In this document: one piece after another, positions 23,034 through 32,487 of the stretch
How the letters are laid out: each line of letters opens with the position of its first letter
Numbering within the stretch: position 1 is the first letter of the stretch
NCBI GenBank assembly: GCA_021163245.1
Contig: JAGGXB010000144.1
Location: 1 to 36,336, forward strand
Length of the DNA stretch: 36,336 nt
Direction of reading: 5' to 3'
Source: Thermoproteales archaeon
GTDB taxonomy: Archaea > Thermoproteota > Thermoprotei > Thermofilales > Thermofilaceae
Program-made: the position numbers and the translations under genes
Notes under the pieces: generated by a model
Databases searched by the model: none
The model's input: only the letters and a program-made list of their open reading frames with translations
What the model was told of the DNA's origin: nothing

Positions 23034-24902
23034 ATGGATTCCCTTAGTTATCTTAGGGAAAGAATGGATTATGACCATTATAAGAAGTTAGAAGAGATAG
23101 ACAATGATTTTCTCCATAAGTTTTTAGCTAAATATATTATGTTACTTAATCCTTCGAGTATTTTTGTATGTAGCGATAAAAAGGAAGATGAAGAGTATAT
23201 TAGGAGGAAAGCATTAGAATACGGTGAAGAAAGAGAGCTTAGGCAAAAAGATCATACGGTTCATTTTGATAATTATTATGATCAAGCACGTGATAAGAAA
23301 AATACTAAGATACTTGTTGATAAAGATGTTAGTCTACCTTTTATCAATACCCTAGAGAGAGAAAAGGGTTTAGAAGAAATTCATACACTAATGAGAAATA
23401 TTATGGTTGATAAAGAATTGTTTATATGCTTTTTTTCTCTAGGTCCAAAGAATTCGCCTTTTATGATTCCAGCTGTTCAGCTAACGGATTCAGCGTATGT
23501 TGCACATAGCGAGTTTCTATTATATAGAAATGCATATGATGTGTTTAGAGAAAATGGTAGAGGGTTAAGATTCTTAAGGTTTGTACATTCAGCGGGTGAG
23601 TTAGATGAGAGAAAAACCAGTAAGAATCTTGATAAGAGAAGGATATTTCTAGATGTTGATAATGAGATTGGTTTTGCTGTTAATACACAATATGGAGGAA
23701 ATACTATAGGTTTGAAGAAACCAGCGTTTAGGATGACTATAAATCGAGCTGTAAAAGAAGGTTGGCTTTCTGAACATATGTTTCTTATGGGTGTACATGG
23801 CCCTAATGGTAGAATAAGTTATTTTACGGGGGCATTTCCCTCGATGTGTGGAAAAACATCCACATGTATGCTTCCCCATGAACGTTTAGTTGGTGATGAT
23901 CTAGCTTTTATAAAAATTATAGATGGTGAGGCTAGGGCTGTAAATGTTGAGATTGGTGTTTTTGGTATCTTACAAGGCGTTAATGAGAAGGATGATCCAA
24001 TTATTTGGGAAGTACTTCATTCTCCTAATGAGATAATATTTTCAAATGTTCTTATACATGATGGTAGGCCTTATTGGAATGATATGGGAGTTGAAATACC
24101 TGAGAGGGGAGAGAATCATAGTGGTAAATGGTGGAAGGGGAAAAGGGATGCTGAAGGCAACGTTATACCTCCTGCGCATAAGAATGCTAGATTTACTGCT
24201 AGGCTTATTTATTTTAAAAATTTAGATAAAGAGGCTCTAGAGAATCCAAAAGGTGTAAAATTGAGTGGAATGATTTTTGGTGGTAGAGATGCAGATACTT
24301 GGCCTCCTGTATGTGAATCATTTAACTGGAGACATGGTGTTATATTAAAGGCTGCAGCTCTTGAATCTGAAACTACGGCAGCAACATTAGGTAAAGAAGG
24401 TGAAAGAAAGTTTAACTTGATGGCTATACTAGATTTTCTTTCGGTACATATCGGTAGATATATTGAAAATTATCTAGACTTTGGTAATAAACTGAGAGTT
24501 CCTCCCAGAATTTTTGCAGTGAATTATTTTCTCAGAGATAAGAACGGAGTTTTTCTAAATGATAAAGTCGATAAGAGTATATGGTTAAAATGGATGGAGT
24601 TACGTGTACATGATGATGTGGAAGCTATTGAAACGCCTATTGGATTTATTCCTATTTATGATGATCTTAGAATATTATTCAAAGAGGTATTAGGTAAACA
24701 ATATTCTAAAGAAGATTATGAGAAACAATTTATGATTCGGGTCCCTGAATTGTTAGCTAAAATAAACAGGGTAAGAAACATATATAGGAGAATTGATAAT
24801 ATTCCTAAAATATTATTTGAAGAGTTATATCTAGAGGAAAAAAGACTTAGAAATATTAAAGAAAAATTTGGAGAATATGTCTCTCCCTTCTCTTTTCTTT
24901 AA
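23034..24902 (+). CDS. pckG: Phosphoenolpyruvate carboxykinase (GTP)
   Basis: A 622-residue GTP-dependent PEP carboxykinase, the expected length. The kinase P-loop GAFPSMCGKTS is at 266-276 with the reactive C272 and K274-T275. LVGDDLAFIK supplies the Mg/Mn-binding acidic pair, and CESFNWRHGV matches the guanine-binding loop of the GTP class. It interconverts oxaloacetate and PEP in the cytoplasm, driving gluconeogenesis or, in some archaea, anaplerosis. It lies between a sulfatase-like gene and an MFS transporter on the same strand but with a 188-base gap before it, so it probably has its own promoter. Confidence 0.95.
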   Translation: MDSLSYLRERMDYDHYKKLEEIDNDFLHKFLAKYIMLLNPSSIFVCSDKKEDEEYIRRKALEYGEERELRQKDHTVHFDNYYDQARDKKNTKILVDKDVSLPFINTLEREKGLEEIHTLMRNIMVDKELFICFFSLGPKNSPFMIPAVQLTDSAYVAHSEFLLYRNAYDVFRENGRGLRFLRFVHSAGELDERKTSKNLDKRRIFLDVDNEIGFAVNTQYGGNTIGLKKPAFRMTINRAVKEGWLSEHMFLMGVHGPNGRISYFTGAFPSMCGKTSTCMLPHERLVGDDLAFIKIIDGEARAVNVEIGVFGILQGVNEKDDPIIWEVLHSPNEIIFSNVLIHDGRPYWNDMGVEIPERGENHSGKWWKGKRDAEGNVIPPAHKNARFTARLIYFKNLDKEALENPKGVKLSGMIFGGRDADTWPPVCESFNWRHGVILKAAALESETTAATLGKEGERKFNLMAILDFLSVHIGRYIENYLDFGNKLRVPPRIFAVNYFLRDKNGVFLNDKVDKSIWLKWMELRVHDDVEAIETPIGFIPIYDDLRILFKEVLGKQYSKEDYEKQFMIRVPELLAKINRVRNIYRRIDNIPKILFEELYLEEKRLRNIKEKFGEYVSPFSFL

Positions 24903-24946
24903 TTAAAATTAATATATATTTTCCTAACTACTTTACTAGGGATCAA

Positions 24947-26236
24947 TTGAAGCTTAAACATGCTATAAGTGTGACTTTAATACTTTTTATATTCTTAGTA
25001 TTACATGAGGCTGATAGATTTTTAATATCTCCTTTAACGCCACAAATAATGAAAGAGTTTAGGATTTCTCATACTGAAATGGGTGCTGTATTCACTTTAA
25101 CTATCGTTGTTTCAGCTTTATTATTTCCCATTTGGGGTTATTTATTTGATAAGTTTTCTCGTAGATTTCTAATAACGATAGCTGGTCTGATATGGGGATT
25201 TACTACTTGGCTGAATGCATTAGCACAAAATTTTATCCAACTTATGATAACTAGATCGTCAACAGGAGTCGATGATGCTTCAACAGTAGGTATCTATAGT
25301 TTGATTTCGGATTATTTTAGGCCTGAGAAAAGAGGTAAGGTAATAGGATTGTTAAACTCGTCCAGTGCTTTGGGTGCTATACTTGGAACTCTTCTCGGGC
25401 TTTCTATAGGTATACAGATGGGATGGAGATATACTTTTTATATTACGGGTTCTGTGGGAATAATTGTTGCTTTAGCTGTATATTTTATAGTTAAGGATGT
25501 TCCTAGGGGTAGTTCTGATCCTGGTCTAGAAGGTGTATTAAGAGAAGATATATTTAGATTTAATATAGAAACAGCGAAAAAACTTCTTAAGAAAAAGTCT
25601 ATGATTTTGCTATGTTTACAAGGTTTCTTTGGTGTGTTTCCGTGGCAGGTTTTGACGTTTTGGATGATTAAATATCTTATAGATGAAAGGAATTTTACGA
25701 CTGATCAAGCTATGACTGTAATGGTTTTGCTCTTGGTTTTTCTCTCTATAGGCTATATATTGGGTGGGGTTATCGGAGACTTTGTCTTTAGAAAGACTAT
25801 TAGAGGAAGGGCTATTATTGTGTCTATAGTAGTATTTGCAAGTGCTCTAATGATATATATCACATTTAGTATTCCTTACAAAGATGTTCTGGGTTTTACA
25901 TTAATGTCTTCTATCACTGCTATAGTTATACCTATGGCTGCAGCGAATGTAGGCGCGTTGGTTTTTGATATTACTGAGCCGGAAGTTAGAAGTACCGCTA
26001 GAAGTATACTTAGAGTGTTGGAGAATTCGGGTTCAGCTCTTGCTCCGTTAGTAGCTGGTATATTAGCTGATATGTATAGTCTTCATTTTGCAATACTATG
26101 GATATCTGTTTCTACATGGCTTCTTTGCGGTATTTTCTCGCTTTTCTTAGTGGTTGTTGTAAGAAGTGATATTGAGAGACTATACGAATTGCTCAGGGAA
26201 AGAGGTAGAAAAATAAAGAGTGGTGGAGTTTATTGA
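24947..26236 (+). CDS. Major facilitator superfamily transporter
   Basis: A 429-residue MFS protein with about twelve membrane helices. The loop 2-3 signature is seen as GYLFDKFSRRFLITIAG (pattern G-x3-D-x2-G/S-R-R), and a long central cytoplasmic loop (about 185-215) separates the halves. It should import or export a small organic solute by ion coupling; the subfamily (organic acid or sugar acid porters) is a guess. Start is TTG with AGGGA five to six bases upstream. The downstream nitrilase-family gene overlaps its stop codon (TTGA), so the two are translationally coupled, suggesting that the amidase acts on the transported compound. Confidence 0.85.
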   Translation: MKLKHAISVTLILFIFLVLHEADRFLISPLTPQIMKEFRISHTEMGAVFTLTIVVSALLFPIWGYLFDKFSRRFLITIAGLIWGFTTWLNALAQNFIQLMITRSSTGVDDASTVGIYSLISDYFRPEKRGKVIGLLNSSSALGAILGTLLGLSIGIQMGWRYTFYITGSVGIIVALAVYFIVKDVPRGSSDPGLEGVLREDIFRFNIETAKKLLKKKSMILLCLQGFFGVFPWQVLTFWMIKYLIDERNFTTDQAMTVMVLLLVFLSIGYILGGVIGDFVFRKTIRGRAIIVSIVVFASALMIYITFSIPYKDVLGFTLMSSITAIVIPMAAANVGALVFDITEPEVRSTARSILRVLENSGSALAPLVAGILADMYSLHFAILWISVSTWLLCGIFSLFLVVVVRSDIERLYELLRERGRKIKSGGVY

Positions 26237-27168
26237 AAATAAAAGCTGTCGCTGTCCAAATGGAATTTAGGCTTAACGATTTCTTGTCGAGTAGGAATTT
26301 TAGGGAAAGGATATTTGATATAATGAAGAGAATCGATAAAATGGTAGAGCTAAATGAGAGATCCCTTGTTGTTTTTCCTGAGGATGTAGGGTCTTTTCTA
26401 GTGTTTCTAGACGAGGATGTTTCATCATTTGACGGGTTGGAAAAAGCTGCTAAAGCTATTATAAAGAAAAATTTTTTTACGCTTTTATTAAAAAGAATTC
26501 GATATAATGTAGGATGGATCACTAGTTTTATCCTGAGTAAATATAGGAAGATATGGGATAGTTATTACGGAACATTTTCTGATGTTGCAAAGGAATACGG
26601 ATGTTATATTGTTGGAGGTTCTCTATTAATTCCAAGGATAGAAGTCCAAAAGGGGAAGGTTAACAGAATTTCAAATAGAATCTATAATACTAGTTATCTT
26701 TTTGGAACTAAAGGCGAGATCTTAGGCGTTCAGAGAAAAGTTCATCTGATTGAACTAGAGGAAAAATTAGAGATTTCTTCAGCGTCTTTAAGTGAATTAA
26801 GAGTTTATAAAACAAGTATTGGTAGAATAGGGATAGCTATATGCTATGATGCTTTCTTCAAAGATGTTGTGGAGAAATTAGTATTGCAGGAAACAGACAT
26901 ATTAGTTCAGCCGTCAGCTAATCCAGAATTATGGGATGAAAGATTGGAAAAGGAGTGGCCTACTGGATGCTGGCAAGCCGTTCAGAAATATCCGACATTA
27001 AAATATGGTATTAATCCGATGGGCGTTGGCAAGATATTTGATCTAGTATTTGAAGGAATGTCAAGTATAATAGCTAAAAGAGATAAAACAAAGGACAAAA
27101 GCGGATACCTTGCGAAGTCTACGTCAAGAAATAAAGAAGAAATAATTTATGCTGATATCCTGTTGTAA
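26233..27168 (+). CDS. Carbon-nitrogen hydrolase (nitrilase superfamily)
   Basis: A 311-residue nitrilase-superfamily protein with the complete catalytic triad: E50 (VVFPED), K169 (QRKVHL) and C204 (ICYDAFF). A helical insertion at about 65-105 (AIIKKNFFTLLLKRIRYN) is longer than in typical omega-amidases. It hydrolyses an amide, carbamoyl or nitrile bond; the substrate is unknown. The TTG start overlaps the TGA stop of the MFS gene, and GGTGGAG lies four bases before it, so it is expressed with the transporter. It converges on the glycoside hydrolase-like gene with a five-base gap. Confidence 0.85.
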   Translation: MKIKAVAVQMEFRLNDFLSSRNFRERIFDIMKRIDKMVELNERSLVVFPEDVGSFLVFLDEDVSSFDGLEKAAKAIIKKNFFTLLLKRIRYNVGWITSFILSKYRKIWDSYYGTFSDVAKEYGCYIVGGSLLIPRIEVQKGKVNRISNRIYNTSYLFGTKGEILGVQRKVHLIELEEKLEISSASLSELRVYKTSIGRIGIAICYDAFFKDVVEKLVLQETDILVQPSANPELWDERLEKEWPTGCWQAVQKYPTLKYGINPMGVGKIFDLVFEGMSSIIAKRDKTKDKSGYLAKSTSRNKEEIIYADILL

Positions 27169-27173
27169 CAAAA

Positions 27174-29144
27174 TTATTTTTCTATGACTACTATTGAATG
27201 TATTTTTATCTTTGATATGTTTAATTTAAGCTCATTGTTTTCTGAAGTATAGTTTAATTCTTCATTACTAGGTACAATATATATATTTCTGGGAGTTTTT
27301 GACATTTTAACTTTGATGTTTATTGGTCCTATTGGAGGTATATGGTCTATTAGTGAATAATTTGGCGAGGTTTGTTTTCTTGAGAGATTTATTAAATGTA
27401 TCAAAAGCTTATTATCTTTTTTTCTTAGAACAACATCTAAGTAAGGTGGTGCATTTACTTTGACCTTTGGACTAAATACTTTTTCTATAATATTCCCAAT
27501 AAATTCTCTTATAGCAGGTATATGCCAGTTGAAATATATTTTCCCTAATGGTCCATAGATTGCTGATATTGTTCCTTTACCTAAATGGTTGAGTGATGCT
27601 GAACATTTCCCTCTTTTTCTCAAATCTATGGAATAGTACTTTAAACCTATACATTCTGCTGTTTCGATTTCTATATTTTGCCATAGTCCTCCAATCCATC
27701 CTAGAACATCTTGGGAAGGAACATATACATTTTTTTCTAATTGTGGTTCGTTGAGAAACTTTACTCCAAGATAATCTTTAAATAATGAGGCACTATATGC
27801 TCCTGTTATAAGAAGATTTCCACCTTTCTCTACATAAGAGAGAAGTTGTTTTAAGCTATTTTCACTTAACTCTTTCCATTCAGGAAGTATAACTAATGGA
27901 TACTCCATGATCCTTCCAATATTATACTCATCTAGAATATCTACTGAATAATGTAGTTCAAGTAATGCATGAAGCATTCCTTTAAAAGCATCATGTGTTT
28001 TGTCTACTATACCAAATATTCTTCCTTTCTCGTCAAGTTTACTAAAATGTTCAGTGTTTGAAAAAATTATAGCTATTTGTGGCACTGTTCTAGTTTTATA
28101 AGAAAAATCTTTTCTAATATTACAAAAATTAGAAACTTTGGCTAGAGCTTTAATCATCCATTTATCTATCCATCCAGATCGGGTAGGTTTATAGTAGACT
28201 TGAAATCCCCCTCCCTGTGAAATAACTATTGCTGCTTCTTGTAACATTTGTGTGATAGGTTTAAACAATCTAGCATTATCTTCTCCTAGATTAAATCCCC
28301 AGGTCATTAAGTCCCAGGTTTTTTCTTTTGAAGCGAGATATCTTGCTTCAACTCTAAAACGGTCTATTGCGTTTTGTGGTGTTACGTCACCTGAGAGATA
28401 ATCTATATTTATATCTACTGGTAGGGGCGAAATAGTAGAATACAGCCAGTTTACTGTGATTTTAAAATCTGGTTTTATATCGTGAACAGCCATGACATAT
28501 TTTTTTACATATTCTAAGTATTTTTTTCTTTGAAACTCCATCCATTCTTTCCAATAGGGATCTTTGGGGGAGAGTGGAATTTCTTTTACATTATATGTCT
28601 TCTGGAATTCTTCTATAGCCTTTTTACTCCAGTCAGGTTTTACGGCCCAGCTGTCTCCATCTATCCATGCTCCATCTATATCATATTTCTCTATAAGCTC
28701 CTTTAGTTGAGGTATCATTATTTTATCTACATAGGGGCTGAAAAAACTTAATATCTTTGTATCATGTGAACCATCGGGGTTAACTATAGTCCATTCAGGA
28801 TAATTTTTTGCTGCTATCTCGTCCCATGCACCAGAATAATGTACGTATAAATCTATGTTATATTTTTTAGTTATCTTCCTCCATATTGCTAGAGAATCCT
28901 TTTTTATTCCCGGTGAAGCCCATCCAATTTTTGTAGGATACCCTGTATATCCTGGATGTCCTTTACAATCATATTGAATATAGTCTGGTTTTACATTTTC
29001 TAAGAGAGTCTTTATCATCTCCTCTGTTATATCTGCTCCTAAACAAGTATCATTTTCTCGTGGATGTAAATCAAAATGTAAACCAAAGTATCTTGATATC
29101 TTTTTGCTAGAATGATGTTTTGAAACAGACATAATATAAGGCAT
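27174..29144 (-). CDS. Putative glycoside hydrolase, GH29-like barrel with GATase-like domain
   Basis: A 656-residue cytoplasmic protein. The barrel (about 15-330) begins FGLHFDLHPREND, as alpha-L-fucosidase-related families do (FGxFxHW). DIDGAWIDGDSW has D162 at the place of the GH29-type nucleophile. A Rossmann/GATase-like domain (about 355-470, VDILDEYNIG, YPLVILPEW, YVEKGGNLLITG) resembles the trimerisation domain of GH42-type enzymes. A beta-rich C-terminus (560-656) follows. The combination suggests a retaining glycosidase of an unassigned family; the sugar is unknown. It is divergent from the alpha-mannosidase gene with only 94 bases between them, pointing to joint control. Confidence 0.68.
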   Translation of the reverse strand: MPYIMSVSKHHSSKKISRYFGLHFDLHPRENDTCLGADITEEMIKTLLENVKPDYIQYDCKGHPGYTGYPTKIGWASPGIKKDSLAIWRKITKKYNIDLYVHYSGAWDEIAAKNYPEWTIVNPDGSHDTKILSFFSPYVDKIMIPQLKELIEKYDIDGAWIDGDSWAVKPDWSKKAIEEFQKTYNVKEIPLSPKDPYWKEWMEFQRKKYLEYVKKYVMAVHDIKPDFKITVNWLYSTISPLPVDINIDYLSGDVTPQNAIDRFRVEARYLASKEKTWDLMTWGFNLGEDNARLFKPITQMLQEAAIVISQGGGFQVYYKPTRSGWIDKWMIKALAKVSNFCNIRKDFSYKTRTVPQIAIIFSNTEHFSKLDEKGRIFGIVDKTHDAFKGMLHALLELHYSVDILDEYNIGRIMEYPLVILPEWKELSENSLKQLLSYVEKGGNLLITGAYSASLFKDYLGVKFLNEPQLEKNVYVPSQDVLGWIGGLWQNIEIETAECIGLKYYSIDLRKRGKCSASLNHLGKGTISAIYGPLGKIYFNWHIPAIREFIGNIIEKVFSPKVKVNAPPYLDVVLRKKDNKLLIHLINLSRKQTSPNYSLIDHIPPIGPINIKVKMSKTPRNIYIVPSNEELNYTSENNELKLNISKIKIHSIVVIEK

Positions 29145-29238
29145 GTTTTCTCTTACTATTATTTTTAATGCATGACTAAAGGTATTATTTAGACTGTTAG
29201 GAGAAAGACTTTTTTAGTAGTTAATTTAAAGTGTGTTT

Positions 29239-32200
29239 ATGCAGCTCTTTGTCTATTATGATGAAAAGAATCCTGGATCGTGGATAAGTAAGGAAGAGAG
29301 TTCAATAATAAAAGAAATCTGTCTCAAAAGAGGAGCAAAAATAATAGATTCTGTATCTCTACCGAGTATTCTTGATAGTGAACCGAGCATTATTGTCTTA
29401 GCTCATGATCTTCTACCCGAGAATACTCTTCATTTGTTAAGAAAGTTTATGGAAAAAGGAGGTATCATAATATGGATTGGTGATATACCTTTTATAAAAG
29501 TGCTTTCTCAGAGTACTATTAAATCGATGGGTAAAGAAGGAGGAATAAAAGTATTAGGTTTTTATCCTTCGACGAGCTGGATTACAGATATAGCATTCCC
29601 AACGAGAGAGGGAGAGGACTATGGGTTAGTCTTTCCAACTCTTTCTATAAGGTCGATTGATAGATCGCTTATTGATATTGCTCTTTCAATAAATAGTGAG
29701 GGAGAAGCTTCTTCATGGATAAAGAGAATAGGTAAAGGTATGTTTATAAGATTATTGGATAGAGGGCGTCCCATAAAGGGATCAGGATATTTTATATTTA
29801 GTATATTTCTTGATTCTCTTCTGACCAAGATAGGTGTTAGTTATACTAGAGCAGCATGGACTGATAAGGTTAAGGAAAAAGCTAAGGATATAAGAAATAA
29901 GGGCCAGGCAATAGCGTTTGATATAGTTTTGTCTTCTGTGTTCGATGTTGGGAAAAGTCCTGAAAGTGTTATTAAAGAAATACTTCATGATAAGAACATA
30001 AATGTGGCTGTAGAGAAATTAGCTAAAGATATAGAGAAGGGACTGTCTATAGGTGATACTTTTTGGATTGGGCAAAGTCATCTAGATTGGGCATGGCTTT
30101 GGACATGGGAAGTTAGTATTGAGAAATGTAGGTTTACATTGAAACAAGCTTTAGAACATATGAAAAAGTATCCAAACTTTAAATATACACAGAGTACAGC
30201 TGCTTATTATGAATGGATGGAGAAATATTATCCAGATATCTTTGAAGAAATAAAGAAAAGAATTGGAGAGGGTAGATGGGGACTGGTGGGTGGTTCATGG
30301 GTTGAACATGACTCAAATATTCCATCTGGAGAAAGCATGATAAGGCAAAGATTGTATGGACAGAGATATTATTTATCGAGATTTGGTAAAATAGCTGATG
30401 TTGAATGGATGCCTGATACCTTTGGTTTTACCTGGACCTTGCCACAGATAATGCTTAAGAGTGGACAGAAATACATGTTTACTACTAAAATGGATTGGTC
30501 ATATGTTAATAAATTGCCTTTTAGGATATTTTTGTGGGAAGGACTTGATGGAAGCAAGGTTTTAGCTTATCAAGGAAGATTTGCTCACGGATACTATCTT
30601 AGTCAAGAAGTTTATAACGAGTTTGCTTCACGGACTCCTTTAATGAAAGGTACATATGACTCAGTGCATTTACCCAAAGAGAAGACTAATATTCATGTTA
30701 AAGAATTAGGTATGATTTATGGTGCTGGAGACGGTGGTAGAGGCCCTACTCCCTTGGAGGTTATGGCTGTAGATAAATTATCTAAGCTTTTCTCAAAGGT
30801 TAAACAGGTAACTGGAGATGAATATATGCATCTTCTAGAAAAATATGTGGATAAGTTACCTACTTGGAGAGATGAGCTATATTTAGAAAATCATAGAGGT
30901 ACATATACTGCTCAATGGATAATTAAATCGCTTAATAGAGATGCAGAAAATTTGTTGGTTACTGCTGAAAAAGCTGCTGTTATAGCGTTTCTTAATGGAT
31001 ATACTTATCCTAGTGATGATTTTAGAGATGCTTGGAAATGGTTGTTATCGTATCAGTGGCATGATCCTTTACCTGGAAGTGCTATAAAGGAGGTTTATGA
31101 GGAGGCAAAGAGAGACTTCAATACTTATATCTTTCCAGTAGTAAGAAAAATTTTAGAAGATTCGATAACTAGTCTTCAAAGTGGAGATAGAGAAAATATT
31201 GTAGTCTTTAATCCTTTATCTTGGGAGCGTAGAGATATTGTTGAAATAGAATATAAGGGATATATTCCAGAGACTGATGCCCAATTAACATTAGATGGTA
31301 AATTAGTATTTGCCGTCGATATAGGGCCAGTAAGATTTAAGACGATGAAGATAAGAAAAGGTAAACCTTCTTTACCGACTATAAAAATCGTTGATAAAGA
31401 GGTAGAGATAGAAAATAAATATTATAAATTAAAAGTAAGTGTTGAAGGAGTATTAAGCCTATATGATAAAGAGTTAAATAAAGAATTTCTAAAGGATAAG
31501 ATCTCTATTGTTTCATATTATTGTAAACCTGCTCAATGGGGTAATTGGAATATAATGCCTGGATACTGGAAGCATAGAGAAGATGTGTTTCGAGCTAGAA
31601 GAATATTGTTTATTGAGGGTCCTGTATACTCTGCAGTTATTCTTGAGGGAGAGATCGATGGATCTCCAGCAATATGGGAAATTAGATTATATAGTGAGAT
31701 AAAAAGAATCGATTTCCTGATATGGTTAGATTGGAGAAAAACAGATAGGATTGTGAAAATGTGGGTTCCAACCAGTCTAGATGCAGAATATGTTTATTCA
31801 TCTATACCTTTTGGTGTGTATCCTAGGCCTTTTAAACCAAGAACAAGATTTGAGAAAGAGAAATGGGAGTTTCCCCATCAGAAATGGGTATGTATAAGTG
31901 ATAATAACTATGGGGTTAGTATAGCGAATTGGCCAATATATGGTAGTGGAATAATCGAAGGAGTATACGGATTGACTCTTGTTAAGAGCGGGACAGAACC
32001 TGATCCTTATTGTGATATATATCCGCACATGTTTAGAATTTCTTTTAATACATTTGCTGGTTCATGGAAGGAAGGTATGCCTTGGAGACTTGGAGACGAG
32101 ATTAATTACCCCTTATATTCTCAATATATTAAAGGAAACATTGATGTTTCTTTCATCGAAAAAGTTGAGCCTAAAAATATAGTTATAGAAGCTGTTAAGA

Positions 32201-32415
32201 AACATGAAGATAGTAATAATATAGTTCTAAGAGTATATGATGCTACAGGTGAGGGAGGAAGGGTTAAGATAGTATTTCAAAAAAAGATTAGAGAAGCATA
32301 TGAGCTAGATTTTATCGAACTTAATACCTTGGCAAATGACATAGATACTGAAGACTCTTCTATAATATTTGAGATGAAACCTTGGGAGATTAAGACAATA
32401 AGTATTTCTTTCTAA
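29239..32415 (+). CDS. GH38 alpha-mannosidase
   Basis: A 1058-residue family 38 alpha-mannosidase, about the usual length for archaeal and bacterial members. After a 240-residue N-terminal domain, the catalytic zinc motif HLDWAW has H281 and D283. WMPDTFGFTWTLPQI gives the nucleophile D393, with HGYY and WHDPLPGS downstream as further zinc and substrate-contact elements. The C-terminal 450 residues are the beta-sandwich domains. It is cytoplasmic (no signal peptide) and releases alpha-linked mannose, so imported mannosides or internal glycans are the substrates. A GTG at 29233 is in frame, but the ATG at 29239 is preferred. A sulfatase-like gene and an SDR follow closely on the same strand. 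Confidence 0.93.
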   Translation: MQLFVYYDEKNPGSWISKEESSIIKEICLKRGAKIIDSVSLPSILDSEPSIIVLAHDLLPENTLHLLRKFMEKGGIIIWIGDIPFIKVLSQSTIKSMGKEGGIKVLGFYPSTSWITDIAFPTREGEDYGLVFPTLSIRSIDRSLIDIALSINSEGEASSWIKRIGKGMFIRLLDRGRPIKGSGYFIFSIFLDSLLTKIGVSYTRAAWTDKVKEKAKDIRNKGQAIAFDIVLSSVFDVGKSPESVIKEILHDKNINVAVEKLAKDIEKGLSIGDTFWIGQSHLDWAWLWTWEVSIEKCRFTLKQALEHMKKYPNFKYTQSTAAYYEWMEKYYPDIFEEIKKRIGEGRWGLVGGSWVEHDSNIPSGESMIRQRLYGQRYYLSRFGKIADVEWMPDTFGFTWTLPQIMLKSGQKYMFTTKMDWSYVNKLPFRIFLWEGLDGSKVLAYQGRFAHGYYLSQEVYNEFASRTPLMKGTYDSVHLPKEKTNIHVKELGMIYGAGDGGRGPTPLEVMAVDKLSKLFSKVKQVTGDEYMHLLEKYVDKLPTWRDELYLENHRGTYTAQWIIKSLNRDAENLLVTAEKAAVIAFLNGYTYPSDDFRDAWKWLLSYQWHDPLPGSAIKEVYEEAKRDFNTYIFPVVRKILEDSITSLQSGDRENIVVFNPLSWERRDIVEIEYKGYIPETDAQLTLDGKLVFAVDIGPVRFKTMKIRKGKPSLPTIKIVDKEVEIENKYYKLKVSVEGVLSLYDKELNKEFLKDKISIVSYYCKPAQWGNWNIMPGYWKHREDVFRARRILFIEGPVYSAVILEGEIDGSPAIWEIRLYSEIKRIDFLIWLDWRKTDRIVKMWVPTSLDAEYVYSSIPFGVYPRPFKPRTRFEKEKWEFPHQKWVCISDNNYGVSIANWPIYGSGIIEGVYGLTLVKSGTEPDPYCDIYPHMFRISFNTFAGSWKEGMPWRLGDEINYPLYSQYIKGNIDVSFIEKVEPKNIVIEAVKKHEDSNNIVLRVYDATGEGGRVKIVFQKKIREAYELDFIELNTLANDIDTEDSSIIFEMKPWEIKTISISF

Positions 32416-32487
32416 TTCTCTTTGTCTAATAATAAATTAAGTTTTTTATCCGGTTTTAGCTATACTAGCTCTTAGAGGTTAGATAAA

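Noticed and set aside
26193-26522. Minus-strand open frame of 109 codons
   Set aside because: It lies antisense to the 5' end of the nitrilase gene, which has a full catalytic triad and a ribosome site; the frame shows no recognisable domain.
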